A stretch of DNA of 64,000 nt from Erythrocercus mccallii (Eukaryota; Chordata; Aves; Passeriformes; Dicruridae), in assembly GCA_013397435.1 (NCBI GenBank), contig VZRG01000881.1:124001-188000 (forward strand), written 5' to 3'. The notes beneath the pieces were generated by a model. It did no database searches. It was not told the DNA's origin and saw only the letters and a list, made by a program, of their open reading frames with translations. Positions 39,052-50,083 of this stretch are shown piece by piece (the first letter of the stretch is position 1; every line of letters starts with the position of its first letter). The position numbers and the translations under genes were made by a program.

Positions 39052-42000
39052 ATTCATGTTCTCATCCTCCATATTCAGGTTGAGGAAAGTCACTTTCATG
39101 GGCTTCCCCAGGGATCATTTCTTATGTTTTCAGCTTATTTTGATGCACAGACTGAGGAGATCATCTCCAGTAACAGAGTTTGCTGAACATTTTGCATTTT
39201 AGCCTCTAGACAGATAAGATGCCACCAAACACATTCTTGCGCCACGAATTCAACACGAGTGTCTTCCTCAGGGTTGCTGGCACTGATGTTTGTATGCAGC
39301 GAATTACAAAATGTACATCCCAGGAGGGAACAGTGTGAGTTTCCCTGTGGGAGTGTGATCTGCCAGCCTGGAATGAGGCAGTTTTAGGGATGAGATGCTG
39401 CTCAGGGAGGGGACCTGGGACACCAACAAACACACGGACTCGGAGCAATGCGGATCTTTTTACCCTGCCACAACCACGCCAATCCGTACAAACTTGAACA
39501 ACAATAAATTACAGAGTTTCCACTACCTGGGGGAAATTATAACTGCAACTACTGTACAGTCAAGGATTTTATTGCCTAATATTTTAACAGGGTATCCTGG
39601 AGAGCACATATTAAATACAGCCTTTCCCTTGGAGAAAAATGAATAAATTGCATTGCTAACCCTCTCAAACCATGGAAGAGGTTTGACCAAGGAGAAACAA
39701 TATGAAATACCCAGCTAAAAATACCCTTTTATTGCAAAACTTGTTTATTCAGTACATCTCTTTGCTGCTCTCACTGCTTTTTTTCTTTACTTGCAGTTTC
39801 TAGGATGGAAAAAATAGCATATCCAGCTGGGGCAAAACTTTACAAACATCAAAAGAATTTATAGCAACAGAACACAATCACAAAGAGCAAACTTGCACCC
39901 ATACAGTAGCCTGGTTTTGAGAATTTCTCTAGTTCTGATAAAATATTTAACTCACAGCTGCCCTAACAGAGATAGAGCAAGTGCTACAACATGTGTGATG
40001 AGCAAGAGTAATACAGCATAAGTTCATACCAACAAAATAACATGGCAATCGTAGATATCACGTTCTTTCTATACAGCCACACTTAAGCAATATTTGGTTT
40101 CTAGCTAGTGTTCCCCCCAACTGTAAATTCTACCAAAAAATTGCTCATGTCTGTAGTTCTCCAGGGAGAGAAGACAGGATGATGGGCAGAGAGTGCTGAG
40201 GTGTGTTGAACAAATGAGCAGAATAAGAAAGTCTGCAAGGGTACCACCTATGGAACCAGCTATATCCACTATCAATAATCTGTACTGTGTGGGAGGGAGA
40301 AGTATGCTAGTCATAATTTACATTTTGGCAACTTTTCCTGACTCAAACATTAGAGAGAATTAAGGCACCAGACAAAAAGTACTGCTTTGAAAGAATATCC
40401 AGTGGCCACACTTGCAAGTGACACCTCCCTCCTTTCAATTACTGAACTAAGAGGAAAGGCAGCTGATTTTTCATTTCTTCTTCAGGAAAAAATTAGGAAC
40501 CACCGCTTAATTTTGTAACAGTGGAGAAAAAGATAATACTGAAACAAATACAGAAACTGGAGAAGAAGCATGCCTTCCAAAGTGTCTGCCTGACCTGAGA
40601 GGGCTTAAAGACACACATGAACAGCCACTGCAGGAACAATCCCACCTACAACAGAAAAAAAAATGCAGCAGCCAAATCTTTGCAATTTAGCCACAGACAA
40701 CATGACTATGACTACAAAAATACAGCCTGGAATGTGGTATTTCACCAAGGGGTTCTTGGTTATGCACAAAAACAGTAATAAGTTTTTGCACAAAAGCTGT
40801 ACACTGAGTCCTTACATACACCAACACTGCAAACAGGGCCTGAGACAAAATCCACTCCACTTAGAAAAGCTATTCATCCTTTTGCTTTAGCATACCTTAG
40901 AGATATGGCCCACGACAAGCAAGATTTATTAGTTTTTTTAAGACCACTGGAAGAGCCTTGTCACCCTGCCTGCTGATCTGCACAGGCTGCTCACAGAGTG
41001 CTTCTGCAAAGAAGCTTCAGCACTTCCCTTCAGCAGAGCTGAGACCAGGCTCAGCTGAAAGGCACCAGAAAGCAAAACTGCCTCTGAGCTTCCAAAATTC
41101 ACACCAGACCTCACCAGTCAGGGCAAATCTTTGCTCCATGCCTCTCTTCCTCTTTCCACCCAAGCCCCCCTTCTTGGCAGCAAGTTCCTCACCCAGGGTG
41201 TGTAACCCACATTAACAATTCCTAAGGCAGAAAAGTGTTTTACATGCACAGGGATGAATTAACACCTTTCCCACATAAACACTGGCACTGTAACATTCCT
41301 GGCCACGCTGCTTTGTAGGCTCAGGGACGGCCATGAGTAGGGTGAGGTATTACATAAGGAATCAATAATATTTCTCTGCCGTGGGGGTTTCTTTGATTAG
41401 CACTTGAGAGATGTATGTTTAGTAACAGAACAATTTCAAGCTGCAAGAGGATGCAATCTGGGAAGGCAGCTTCTGTCTTATGGGCCCTCTTGAGATTTGC
41501 TGCTGGAAATGTCCTGGAGCTCATGGAATCAGCTCATTGCAGCAGGAATGGCCCTAAGCCTCGCACAGCCAACACAGCATCTCCCCTCCCTGCCTGCCTG
41601 CCTATAACTGAGGTGTAACAGCCTCATCAGAAAAACCAGGAGCACCTGACCCCAGGCTGACCTGAAGCAGTGACGGGAACACGATTCCAGAGATGAGAGA
41701 GGGGTTCAAATTCCCTCAGGTCTTGGACCTACATCTCCCACATCTGCCCTCTCTTTGTGTCCATATCACCAACATCCTCTTCTCTTTCTCTTTGTTTTCT
41801 GAAACAAAACCCTTTTCTTTTGGGCTGAAGTGAGAGGAAAAAAAAAAAGCCCTAAAAACCTTCAGAGTTGCTCTCTGCCATATCACTGGAAGGCATTGTA
41901 CTTGTATTCACTAGCTGTAAATGCTCTGCAGATTCATCCTCTTTAATTTCTCTGTCTTTTAAGTGCACAGTATCCACCAGGTTCAAAAGAACAGACATTT

Positions 42001-44974
42001 CTGGAGCGTGACAGAGAACAAAACCTGGCGTGAAGAAGAGTGTTTTGAGCCATCTATCAACAAGACATTTTGCGTCTCCGCTCCCCATAAAACTCTCTCA
42101 AGTTTGACACCCCCAGGTCCATGAATGCACCAGCAGCGTGACCCAAAATTGATTTATGGCCCTTCACATGGGTCAGACCACAACCTGGGTCTCCATTAAA
42201 AGCATCAGGCTCTGGAAAATGACTTCTCACTTGCAGCATGGCTAGCAAGGGCTGAGTACTGGGGAACAGCCCACGGGATGAAATACTTGCTGCGATAGTT
42301 AAACCTCATAGCACTTTGCTCCTGGACCATCTAAGCCATGAGCTTGGCCTCTGTGACTGTTACTGCTGTCCCCAAAGCTGAACTCTTTGTTCTCTGCTTG
42401 TCTCTCTATTTCTTTCAACAGTGCCTATCCCTCCATATGAGGAGCAGTTCTTCCATGGGCTGGGAACACCATCAGCACTCAGTGCCCGTTTCTCAGGTAC
42501 CCCTGCTGTGTGATACATGGCCAGAGCAACAAAAAGTAAAAGTAAACATCCTAAGGAACGTTCTTTTCTTTTATGAGTAGTTTCTTTCAGTGGGGTACAC
42601 CACATGTAGTGCTAGTCAAACATCTGGCCTGATTCTGGCAAACATAAGCACATCAAGAAGCTTTTTTTTGATCTGTACTCCATCAGGGCACACTCTGCCC
42701 AGTCCACTGGAAAACACCTCTCTTTCCTCTTGCATCTTGTGGAAAATGGCCTCAGCACAGGCAGCTGGGGAGACCTTGGGGATTCATCTCCTGGTAAAGC
42801 ATCTCACTCAGATCCCTCAATGCTCCAGGCCACTCCCCACCTCTAACATCTTGAAAGCTCTCATAATTTCCCCAGCTGTTTGGGCTGGCAGCACTTCGAC
42901 AACAAATGTGCTTGAGGATAAGTGCACTGCAAGAACCTCAGCTTATAAACCAATAGCTTGGAGCAGATGGACTCAACCAAAAGCTGAACAATGGGACTGT
43001 CTTGTCCCCTCTCTGCATTCAAAGAGCACTCAGAGTAAAACTCTAAACCTATTAAAATTTGCCAGAACAAACCAAAGAAATGGCAACTCCATCTCTAAAC
43101 TGTATTTCCTAAGCCAAACGTGATATTTTATTATGCTGCAAGAATCTGTGAATAATATGATTTCACTATTGCCTCTCTTCTCTGAGAAGGGCAGAAATAC
43201 ATCTGCTTTCTTATTTATGACAGTCTCTTCTAAATTTTACACTTTTTACTTGAGAGTCAGCTTGTCTCAATACTTTTTTTTTTCAGAATTAAGAAGAAAA
43301 TGGAAAGCTAGCAAGGAAGAAAGAGTCTCTGCAGGGAGTCCTTTACTGTATCAAGCTAGTCAAAAGAGAATGTCTTTCACAAAATGCCCCACGATTTGTG
43401 GCAATAAATTCACACTGCATGCAAACACCACAGCAGCTCTCCTGCATTCACACTCTGCTTCCTTTGCACCACTCAGATGATGTGAAGCACTCACAAGCCT
43501 CTGTCCATCGGTGCCAACTTTCGAAAAGCTCTTTCCCACCAGAGTGTCTCAAAGCAGGATGCACAAATATGAGAACTACACCAAAATAGCCAGCAGCAGG
43601 TGTGACTGCAGGAGGCTGTGGGAACAGCAAGAGGGATACAATCAACTGAGCTCGAATCAGGAAGCAAGCCACAGGAGGTGACACTTTGCAGACTCCTGCC
43701 CCAACACACTCTCACCCCACAGCACCAAGAAAAGAGATATGGCTTGCAGGAATGTGCAAAGCAGGATCATAATATGGATTTATACAGCTGGAACCCAACC
43801 AGCATGGCACAAATTGAGAACTGTGGGCTTGAGCATGTGCCAGGATCCAGAGTGCAGTCTCTGCAGTGATCCTGCTCACACAAGTTAAAACTTGTTCTGC
43901 TGCATCTTCCATCTTCCCTCCACATGATGTGCCTTCTGTGCCAATCCATTTGTTCTTTTGCACAGACTCTCTTTCTGGGAAGGACCAGGAGAAGGGATAA
44001 ACACGTTAGGGTGTGCTAATGGCTCTCCTATCTGTCTGCTTCCAAAATCAAAGGCTGTTTCCACTCTGCTCACACACGCACACGTTTTTCAGTCCTGGAT
44101 TCAAAGCTTGAATGCTTGACCCAGGTGGAGCTGCACAAAGGTCACTGAGGAGGCTCAGAAAGAGCTGCCAAAGTTGGGAAGGAAACACCAGCTCCCATGG
44201 CCCTGGCTGCTGCTGGCTAAGATGGACATATTCCAGCCTCTTCACATCTCTGGCTCTTCAATGCTGACAATCAAATTTGGGAGGTAGGATGCTGCATAAT
44301 CAGAGGCGGGAACCTGAATTTTATTTTTTATTTTTTTTAGAAATAAGCTTATAATTAGCAGTGAAGTAGATAACAGGCTGACTGGTTGCCTAAACTAACA
44401 GCTGCTGAGAAAAGCAGTAGAGCTCCAAGTCTGCAGGGTAAGATGGCAGCCTGTGAAGGCTCAAGAAGTTCCAGATCATATAAGACCTTCATTTAACACA
44501 GCATTTTCACTGCAGGTGTATTTTATGCAAAGCAAATTTCAAGCTAATCAAGTTTCTTTATTTCCCTCATATGCCTACCCCTTTCACAGCTCATCTCTAT
44601 CCTTTCTCTCATTCCCTTTGCCCCCATCAGCTTCTAGGATGCCACAGTCCATCCATGTCTCCTGTAGGATACCCCTCCTGCCCTCCAAACCCACAGAGTC
44701 TTCACTTGGCTCAAACAAACCTGACACTCTGCAGCAGCATTACTGGGAGAAAGCTCTGGTCCTGCCACATTCTGGATCTGTTGCCCTTTGGTGGGGAAGC
44801 TCCCCTTGTCCCTGAATTTTTGGGTTGCCAAGGTGAGTGACTGTTTGAGCCCTGCTGGACACAGGCAAAGCAAACCATGTGTCTGCTCCAACGAACCAGC
44901 CAGAGATTCTCAGCACTGTCCCATTGTATAATTTGATACCCTTAATTCATTTCTTGTTGAAAGGGAAAAAAACC

Positions 44975-44992
44975 CCACCACCACCACCACCA
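44975..44992. repeat. (CCA)6 trinucleotide repeat
   Basis: Six perfect CCA units occur after an A7 run. It is not in a coding context. Confidence 0.9.
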
Positions 44993-45720
44993 TAAAACAC
45001 AGCTAAAAAGCATTTTCAACACATCAGACAACACTGCTCTGAAAATCCAAGGCAGAGGCAGAGGCAAGGAGGTTTGTGAGGTGACACGAGGCAGACTCCT
45101 CCTGACACCTCCATCCCTTGGCGAACGCGCGTTCCCGAATCCCGAGCCCAAGCCTGCCATATAAGGTGCTGATATCTCTGCAAAGGCAAGACAAGCTTTA
45201 ATGCTGCAACTAAAAGGATGAGAGAACATTGCCTAAATCTGGCAGGTCCCTAAAGAGAGAGTGAGCTTTTCATCATAAATGTTTCTTCAGTTATTTGGGG
45301 GAAGAAACGCAAATGGGAAGAGAAGTTGCAGACAGAACAGCCCCTAAATTAATGTTTTCCCTTCTAATCTTCTCTACGTGGCTTCTGACCGTGCTGTCTG
45401 TTGCAGTTTGCTCGTGCTTTATAAAATACAGGAAAAAATACACAGACAAATCACAAGGCAATGATTATTACTGGGTTGCTGCCTCTCTTCACAAGCTCGC
45501 TGTACCAGGAATTGGCAAACAACCCCCAGACAAACATGCTTTCAACTCATTAAACAACTACAATACAATGCACTTATAAATATATTTACTGCGACTGAGC
45601 CGCGTTTTTCACCCACATATCTGAGTGACACGTGGTCCAGAGCCAACCTTTCAGCAGCTTCAGGTTCTACACGTACTTACTCCCCAAAATGACAAAGTTG
45701 GGGATTATTTGGGTGCAGCA

Positions 45721-46060
45721 TTCCCCCAGCCAGAGACGCGGCGCGGGCGTTGCTTTGCCTGCAAGCTTTACTATCGACATGAACTGAGCCAGAAACCACC
45801 ACCCAGCCTCAGCCTGCTCCCAACCCTTCGCAAATATGCCACAACTTCCCATTCTTGACTCTCTTTTTCTTTGCTCTGAGCAGCAGTGTGCAAGCAAGAA
45901 GCCCCTTCGCAGAGGCACAAAAGGAGGGCAGAGGCACGGCAGTGCCGGGACGGGGCAGGGCAGCTCTTACCTCTCCCTTGGCGATGGATGAACGCCCGGA
46001 GGGTGCCGGAGCCTGGGGAAGATGCAGCTCAGCGTTCGGAGCAGCACGAGGCCTGGCCTG
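45721..46060. promoter_or_regulatory. CpG-enriched patch, possible promoter-proximal region
   Basis: About 17 CpG dinucleotides occur in roughly 340 bp here (for example in the cluster near 45735-45750 and around 45985-46045). Most of the window has about one CpG per 100 bp or fewer. The patch is too small and not GC-rich enough for a classic CpG island. A perfect 14-bp palindrome AAACACATGTGTTT containing E-box CANNTG cores lies just beyond at 46251-46264, which would suit a muscle gene. Together with the minus-strand donor at 45965 this makes it the best promoter candidate for the SGCD transcript seen here. Confidence 0.3.
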
Positions 46061-46240
46061 TGCTCATGAGCTGCCCCTGTCAGATTTTCCAACAGCAGAA
46101 CCGCAGCCAAGTCCCTGCCCATGCCTGAAGAATTTCCTGAACAGCATTCCCCTTCTTTTTCTAACTGCTTTGAAACCACACTGTCTGTACTTCAATAAGG
46201 CTTTGTCAGGCCAAGTTACAGCTACTGGGCTGGCTCCAGC
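45971..46240 (-). other. Candidate noncoding first exon of SGCD (speculative)
   Basis: The minus strand has a strong donor, GGGAGAG followed by GTAAGA (donor at 45965-45970), inside the most CpG-rich part of the window and upstream of the SGCD coding exon. A TATA-like TTTAAA lies at 46269-46274, which would place a transcription start near 46240 and give an exon of roughly 270 nt. Splicing to 38213 would create a leader in front of the SGCD ATG and an intron of about 7.8 kb. Against this, the candidate contains an ATG at 46179 that opens a 70-codon frame running through the donor, which would overlap the SGCD start out of frame. Other good minus-strand donors exist nearby (45675-45680 and 46572-46577). 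The right edge is a guess from the TATA-like spacing. RNA evidence is needed to choose. Confidence 0.3.
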
Positions 46241-47116
46241 GAGCAATTGAAAACACATGTGTTTTGCATTTAAAGCCCCCTTCTCCCTGCACACATTCAG
46301 ACACAGACACCCCAGCCCCGGAGCCTGCCTGCCTTGCCTTCGCTGCCATTTCGGTTAAAAGGAATAAAGGGATTACGTTGGTGGAGATTTTCTTTGGGAG
46401 AAGGAAAAATGGGGTGGGAGGGATCCCGTTCCCACTGATAACACCTCACCCTGCCTGCCGTGCTTTGCCAGTGTCAGTGGGACACGGGCACCCAGGTGAA
46501 CAGCCAGCTCTGCCAAACCCCAACAAGCAAGGAAGCACAGGAATTAAAATTTCAGTTCACCACTACTCTCCCCTTACCTTTGCCTCTGTCTCTTCTAAAA
46601 CTATGAGAAGAGACAGCATATTTTTAGCATCTCTAGACTCAGTTCAGCACATCAGAACTGTATCCTAATCTTGACACATACTCCTGTATCTGCTTATACT
46701 AAAAATAATACAACTATTTTTGAGTACTTTCATCCCTCTCTGCTTTCCAGCTGTCCTAACCTTTACAACCCCAAATATTTTAAGCACCTTGCATCTCTTT
46801 TTAAAGAGCATTAAGACCGCCCTGGCATTGGCTTAAAGAAAAGAAATAGAAGATACAATGTTATACCTTTAATCAGAACGGGTCCCAGTTCTTAATATCT
46901 GTAATCATTTCCAGGCAGCACCATGGGTCAAGGCAGCAACCGTGGGCTCTGCAGCTCGGGATGCCCTGTGCCTGGCATGTGCCTGTGAAGCAGAGCTGGA
47001 GTAGATGAGGAAACACACATGGATGTCCCCCTTATTCCACCACGGCTAAGTCCCACCAAAGATGAAACACAGCAGCAGAGTTGTCAAGGTAACAATATAG
47101 AAAAGAGACAGTTTAA

Positions 47117-47130
47117 AGAGAGAGAGAGAG
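47117..47130. repeat. (AG)7 dinucleotide repeat
   Basis: Seven AG units occur in non-genic sequence, about 540 bp before the LTR-like segment. Confidence 0.9.
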
Positions 47131-47670
47131 ATTTTCCCCTCCTAATGCTCCTTTTCAAACTGTGCACTCCACTCCTCTGGGGTTATTCTGTTCTGTGGTT
47201 TGCAGAGGTGTGGTGGGCAGGTGAATGTTTACAAGGGATAAAGGCAGTGGTGATTACAAGTAAAGAGAGCTCTGATCCAGCACTCTTGGAAGGCAGAGGA
47301 AGCCTGCTGCCTTCCACGGGCTGTGGCTTCAGTCCACGGCAAGGACTCATTCACCCACAGGAATGTGAGCTCTACCTTTTACCCATCAGCAGGGAGATCT
47401 TACAAAACCCACATGGGATCCCCTATGGAAAGCCTGCAGTTCATCCAGCCAAGCTGTTGTGAGAGCTGCTGTGGCCACAGCACACGTGTCTGTCACCTGC
47501 ACTTTGCTCTGCTACCAAAATGCTCTTTCCTTCTTCCTGCACAGAGCCCCACGTGGGTCAGCAGTGCTGCCCTGATGCACAGGCCAGATGTGGGCAGCCT
47601 GCACCAGCCCTCCAAGCTGAAACCAGTGGGGATGATGCATTAGGATTTAGCTTTTATATTTTTCAGATCC

Positions 47671-48060
47671 TGTACTGCTTTAGTATATAACTCTAAAACT
47701 GCATAACCTGTCAGCTACTGTTCTCCCGTCTTACTCAGACAAAACAATTCTTCTCTATGCCTGAAACTCAAGAACACCTTACTGTCTCAGGCTTCAAAAA
47801 GTATAAACAAAAGTGAGCTGGAGAAAACTGGGGGTATGACTTCCTTACCTGAACCTGTAATTGGAGGATTAACCTCTGATTTGTAAAAGGACCAAACTCA
47901 CAACTATGAAAAACTCCTGACCCTTGTCCATCTTGGGTGTAGCCCCTTGCAGAAACTTTTGGCTGCCCTAGATGTACCTATTGAAGGCCTTTAATAAATA
48001 TCTGCTTTTATTCGCCTTATCTTGTCTGCTCTCTGTTTTAGGTAGCTCCTCCAAGGTCTC
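47671..48060 (+). mobile_element. Solo-LTR-like fragment of an endogenous retrovirus
   Basis: The segment has the texture of an avian class III (ERVL-like) long terminal repeat. It starts with TG at 47671, has a central region ending in 'cccttgtccatcttgggtgtagccc', then CTTTTGGCTGCCC, then an AATAAA polyadenylation signal at about 47993-47998 followed by a T-rich stretch and TTGTCTGCTCTCTGTTTTAGG. The pentamer GATCC precedes the TG (47666-47670) and recurs at 48068-48072, a possible 5-bp target duplication. However, the right end lacks a clear terminal CA, so the boundary is uncertain. No retroviral gene is present next to it, so it would be a solo LTR. The family assignment is from memory of similar bird LTRs. 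Confidence 0.45.
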
Positions 48061-48740
48061 AGGGATGGATCCAGACTCTGGTGCTATTTTGCAGAAGACA
48101 GCACCGTATGAAACCACGCAGTCATCCTGCCTCAGCTTGCAAGAGTCTCAAACAAAAGGCAAGCACACACACACAACCACTGGTGACAGCATTTCACATC
48201 TATTTGCACAGCTTGTGAGGAGTCAGTTTGTGCCAGAGCAGAAACCACAGGCCTGTGGATCACATATCAGAAGAACTGTCTGTGCAGCTGAGAGTCTCCT
48301 CAACAACTCCTGCCACAGCCACGATAATACTCTTTGGGTTGGCAACCAGTAACAGCTGAAACCAAAGGCGCCTAAACCCTTCCGAGTCTCTTGGTATAAA
48401 TAAGCTGAAACAGAAAAATATGAACTGCAGAGTCACATAATTAGATTTTCAGTTCTATAAGGCAATCAGGCATCTGCAGAGCTGTTTGCAACATGATAGC
48501 AGTCCGTGCCTTCTGTCTTAAATTTCCCCGTGGTCTTTATTCAGCAAACCAGTTACGGATGGGACGGGCAGTAACTTCAGGGGATCGCCGTGTGTTTTGA
48601 GTTAAGCACATGCTTTAGAGCTTTGTGGTCCAGAACTTTTTATGGCAGCCTGGCTCTGGCAGGATCATTAGTGCAATCATTTCAAACATGGCAGTACAGC
48701 ACTTTGAGATTACTCAGTTCTTTACATAAATATGGTATAT

Positions 48741-48934
48741 CAGTGGGTTTCAAATTTTTCTCGCTGTGTGGACCCCTAAATACTAATGACAAAGGTGGTG
48801 CATACCTCTGTAATCATTTCACAGAGAGAGATTCCTACATACCTTACAAAAACCTCTCTATACTTGTCACTTTTTCCTTGGGAATATTCCCCAGGCCTCC
48901 CATACGTCTGTGGACCAGTGGCTGGAATCCACTG
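48741..48934. mobile_element. Ancient hAT-like nonautonomous DNA element
   Basis: The segment begins CAGTGGGTTTCA and ends TGGAATCCACTG. The reverse complement of the end, CAGTGGATTCCA, matches the start at 10 of 12 positions. CAGTGG...CCACTG termini are typical of hAT (Charlie/MER5-type) elements. Just inside are further inverted pieces (GTGTGGACCCC near the left, TCTGTGGACCAG near the right). The total length of 194 bp with no open frame fits a nonautonomous MITE. The 8-bp flanks do not form a clear target duplication, consistent with great age. It could alternatively be a conserved noncoding element derived from such a transposon. Confidence 0.55.
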
Positions 48935-50067
48935 CTGGAGATAACTTAATCCCTTATTAAAAATCTAAATGATCTCTTCTGTTTATGTGATGTACTTTCT
49001 ATCTTCAGAATATTTATGCAAGCTAGCAGCATGCTGGCAGGTAGAGACATGGGAAGGTGACAGCATTAATACTGCATTTTTTCCACTGGCATAATTAGTA
49101 GGCCAAGTCTATAAATATTTACATTAAATCTGTCAGGCATCACACCAACCTCACTGATAACTTCAGGGGTGTCTTACTGTAAACTGCATTAATGCCTCAC
49201 TATTTTGTCATCAAGTAACACATAAAATGCTCCTTCAAGCTAAGCCACTTTGAGTAGGTTGTTTTTATCACTTTCTCATTTGGGTGCAGGGTTTAAAGGC
49301 GCTTCAAGCATCAGAACTGTGGCTCAGGGACTGTTCTATTTTTCTGTTATTGAGCTATCATTTGTATTAGTGCCAGCACGACCAAAAATATATGAACCTT
49401 GCAAGCATAAACCTTAAGTTGATGTCGACATAACTATCTGCGTAACTGCTATTATTCCTCAGAACTGGCAGGGTTATGAGGATTAAAAAAACCTACTAGA
49501 GCTCTTTGGGAAGATGAAAACAAATTAACCCCCCTCAAAGCTTCAGTATCTTTGCAGCTGGAGACTGCAACACATAGGGATTTCCATTTTGTGCAGGAGA
49601 TCCAATCCACCTGGATCCATGAATTTCTACATTATGAAGAGACCTACAAAAGACAGGAAGGAAAATTCCTTCTCTACCATTTATTCCTGCCCTGACTTTT
49701 GACAGCATTTTCTAGAAGCAGCTGAAATTTATTTAGTATTTACTGTGGAATTATCAATATTCATAATTAATTTCATTTAAAAAATAATATATATTTGCAT
49801 ACAAAATGAAACTCAAGATTTGTGCATATTTCCAGAAACTCACTCAAGCAGTCCCCAAACCTTCCTAAAAAATTCCGGGTAAACCAAATATGCAGAAAGA
49901 ATCAGCATGTAAATACAGGTGTGGGTGCACCTGGAGTGAAAGAAGAAGTCAAAACGAAAATTTTATCATCTGACATAATTAAGCAATCCCTTGGTTTGAG
50001 CTTTTCTTCCAAATGACTTCTTTTAAAATCCATTAAATCTCCCAAAGTATCACAATAGAATAAATAT

Positions 50068-50083
50068 AAATGTTTAAACATTT
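50068..50083. repeat. Perfect 16-bp A/T palindrome
   Basis: AAATGTTTAAACATTT reads the same on both strands and contains the PmeI-type core GTTTAAAC. The surrounding DNA is A/T-rich and non-genic. No function is assigned. Confidence 0.85.

Larger units (their letters stand above)
38241..45964 (-). other. Putative SGCD 5' intron (if the candidate first exon is right)
   Basis: This stretch lies between the SGCD coding-exon acceptor and the candidate first-exon donor. It holds the GGGAA microsatellite and gap at 38850-39051 and the CCA repeat near 44980. The rest is unique sequence without recognised exons or transposons. The longest open frame (plus strand, 42590-43123, 177 codons) has no recognisable domain, no repeat-free neighbours and no splice support, and is treated as chance. 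Confidence 0.4.

Noticed and set aside
38824..39186. Open frames running across the N gap
   Set aside because: They exist only because unknown bases and a GGGAA repeat contain no stop codons.
41670..41730. GGGTTCAAATTCCCTC resembling a tRNA or SINE B box
   Set aside because: No matching A box lies at the right distance, no cloverleaf can be drawn and no tail is present, so a tRNA or SINE call is not supported.
42590..43123. 177-codon open frame on the plus strand
   Set aside because: The translation matches no family I recognise, its composition is like back-translated noncoding DNA, and there is no promoter or splice evidence.
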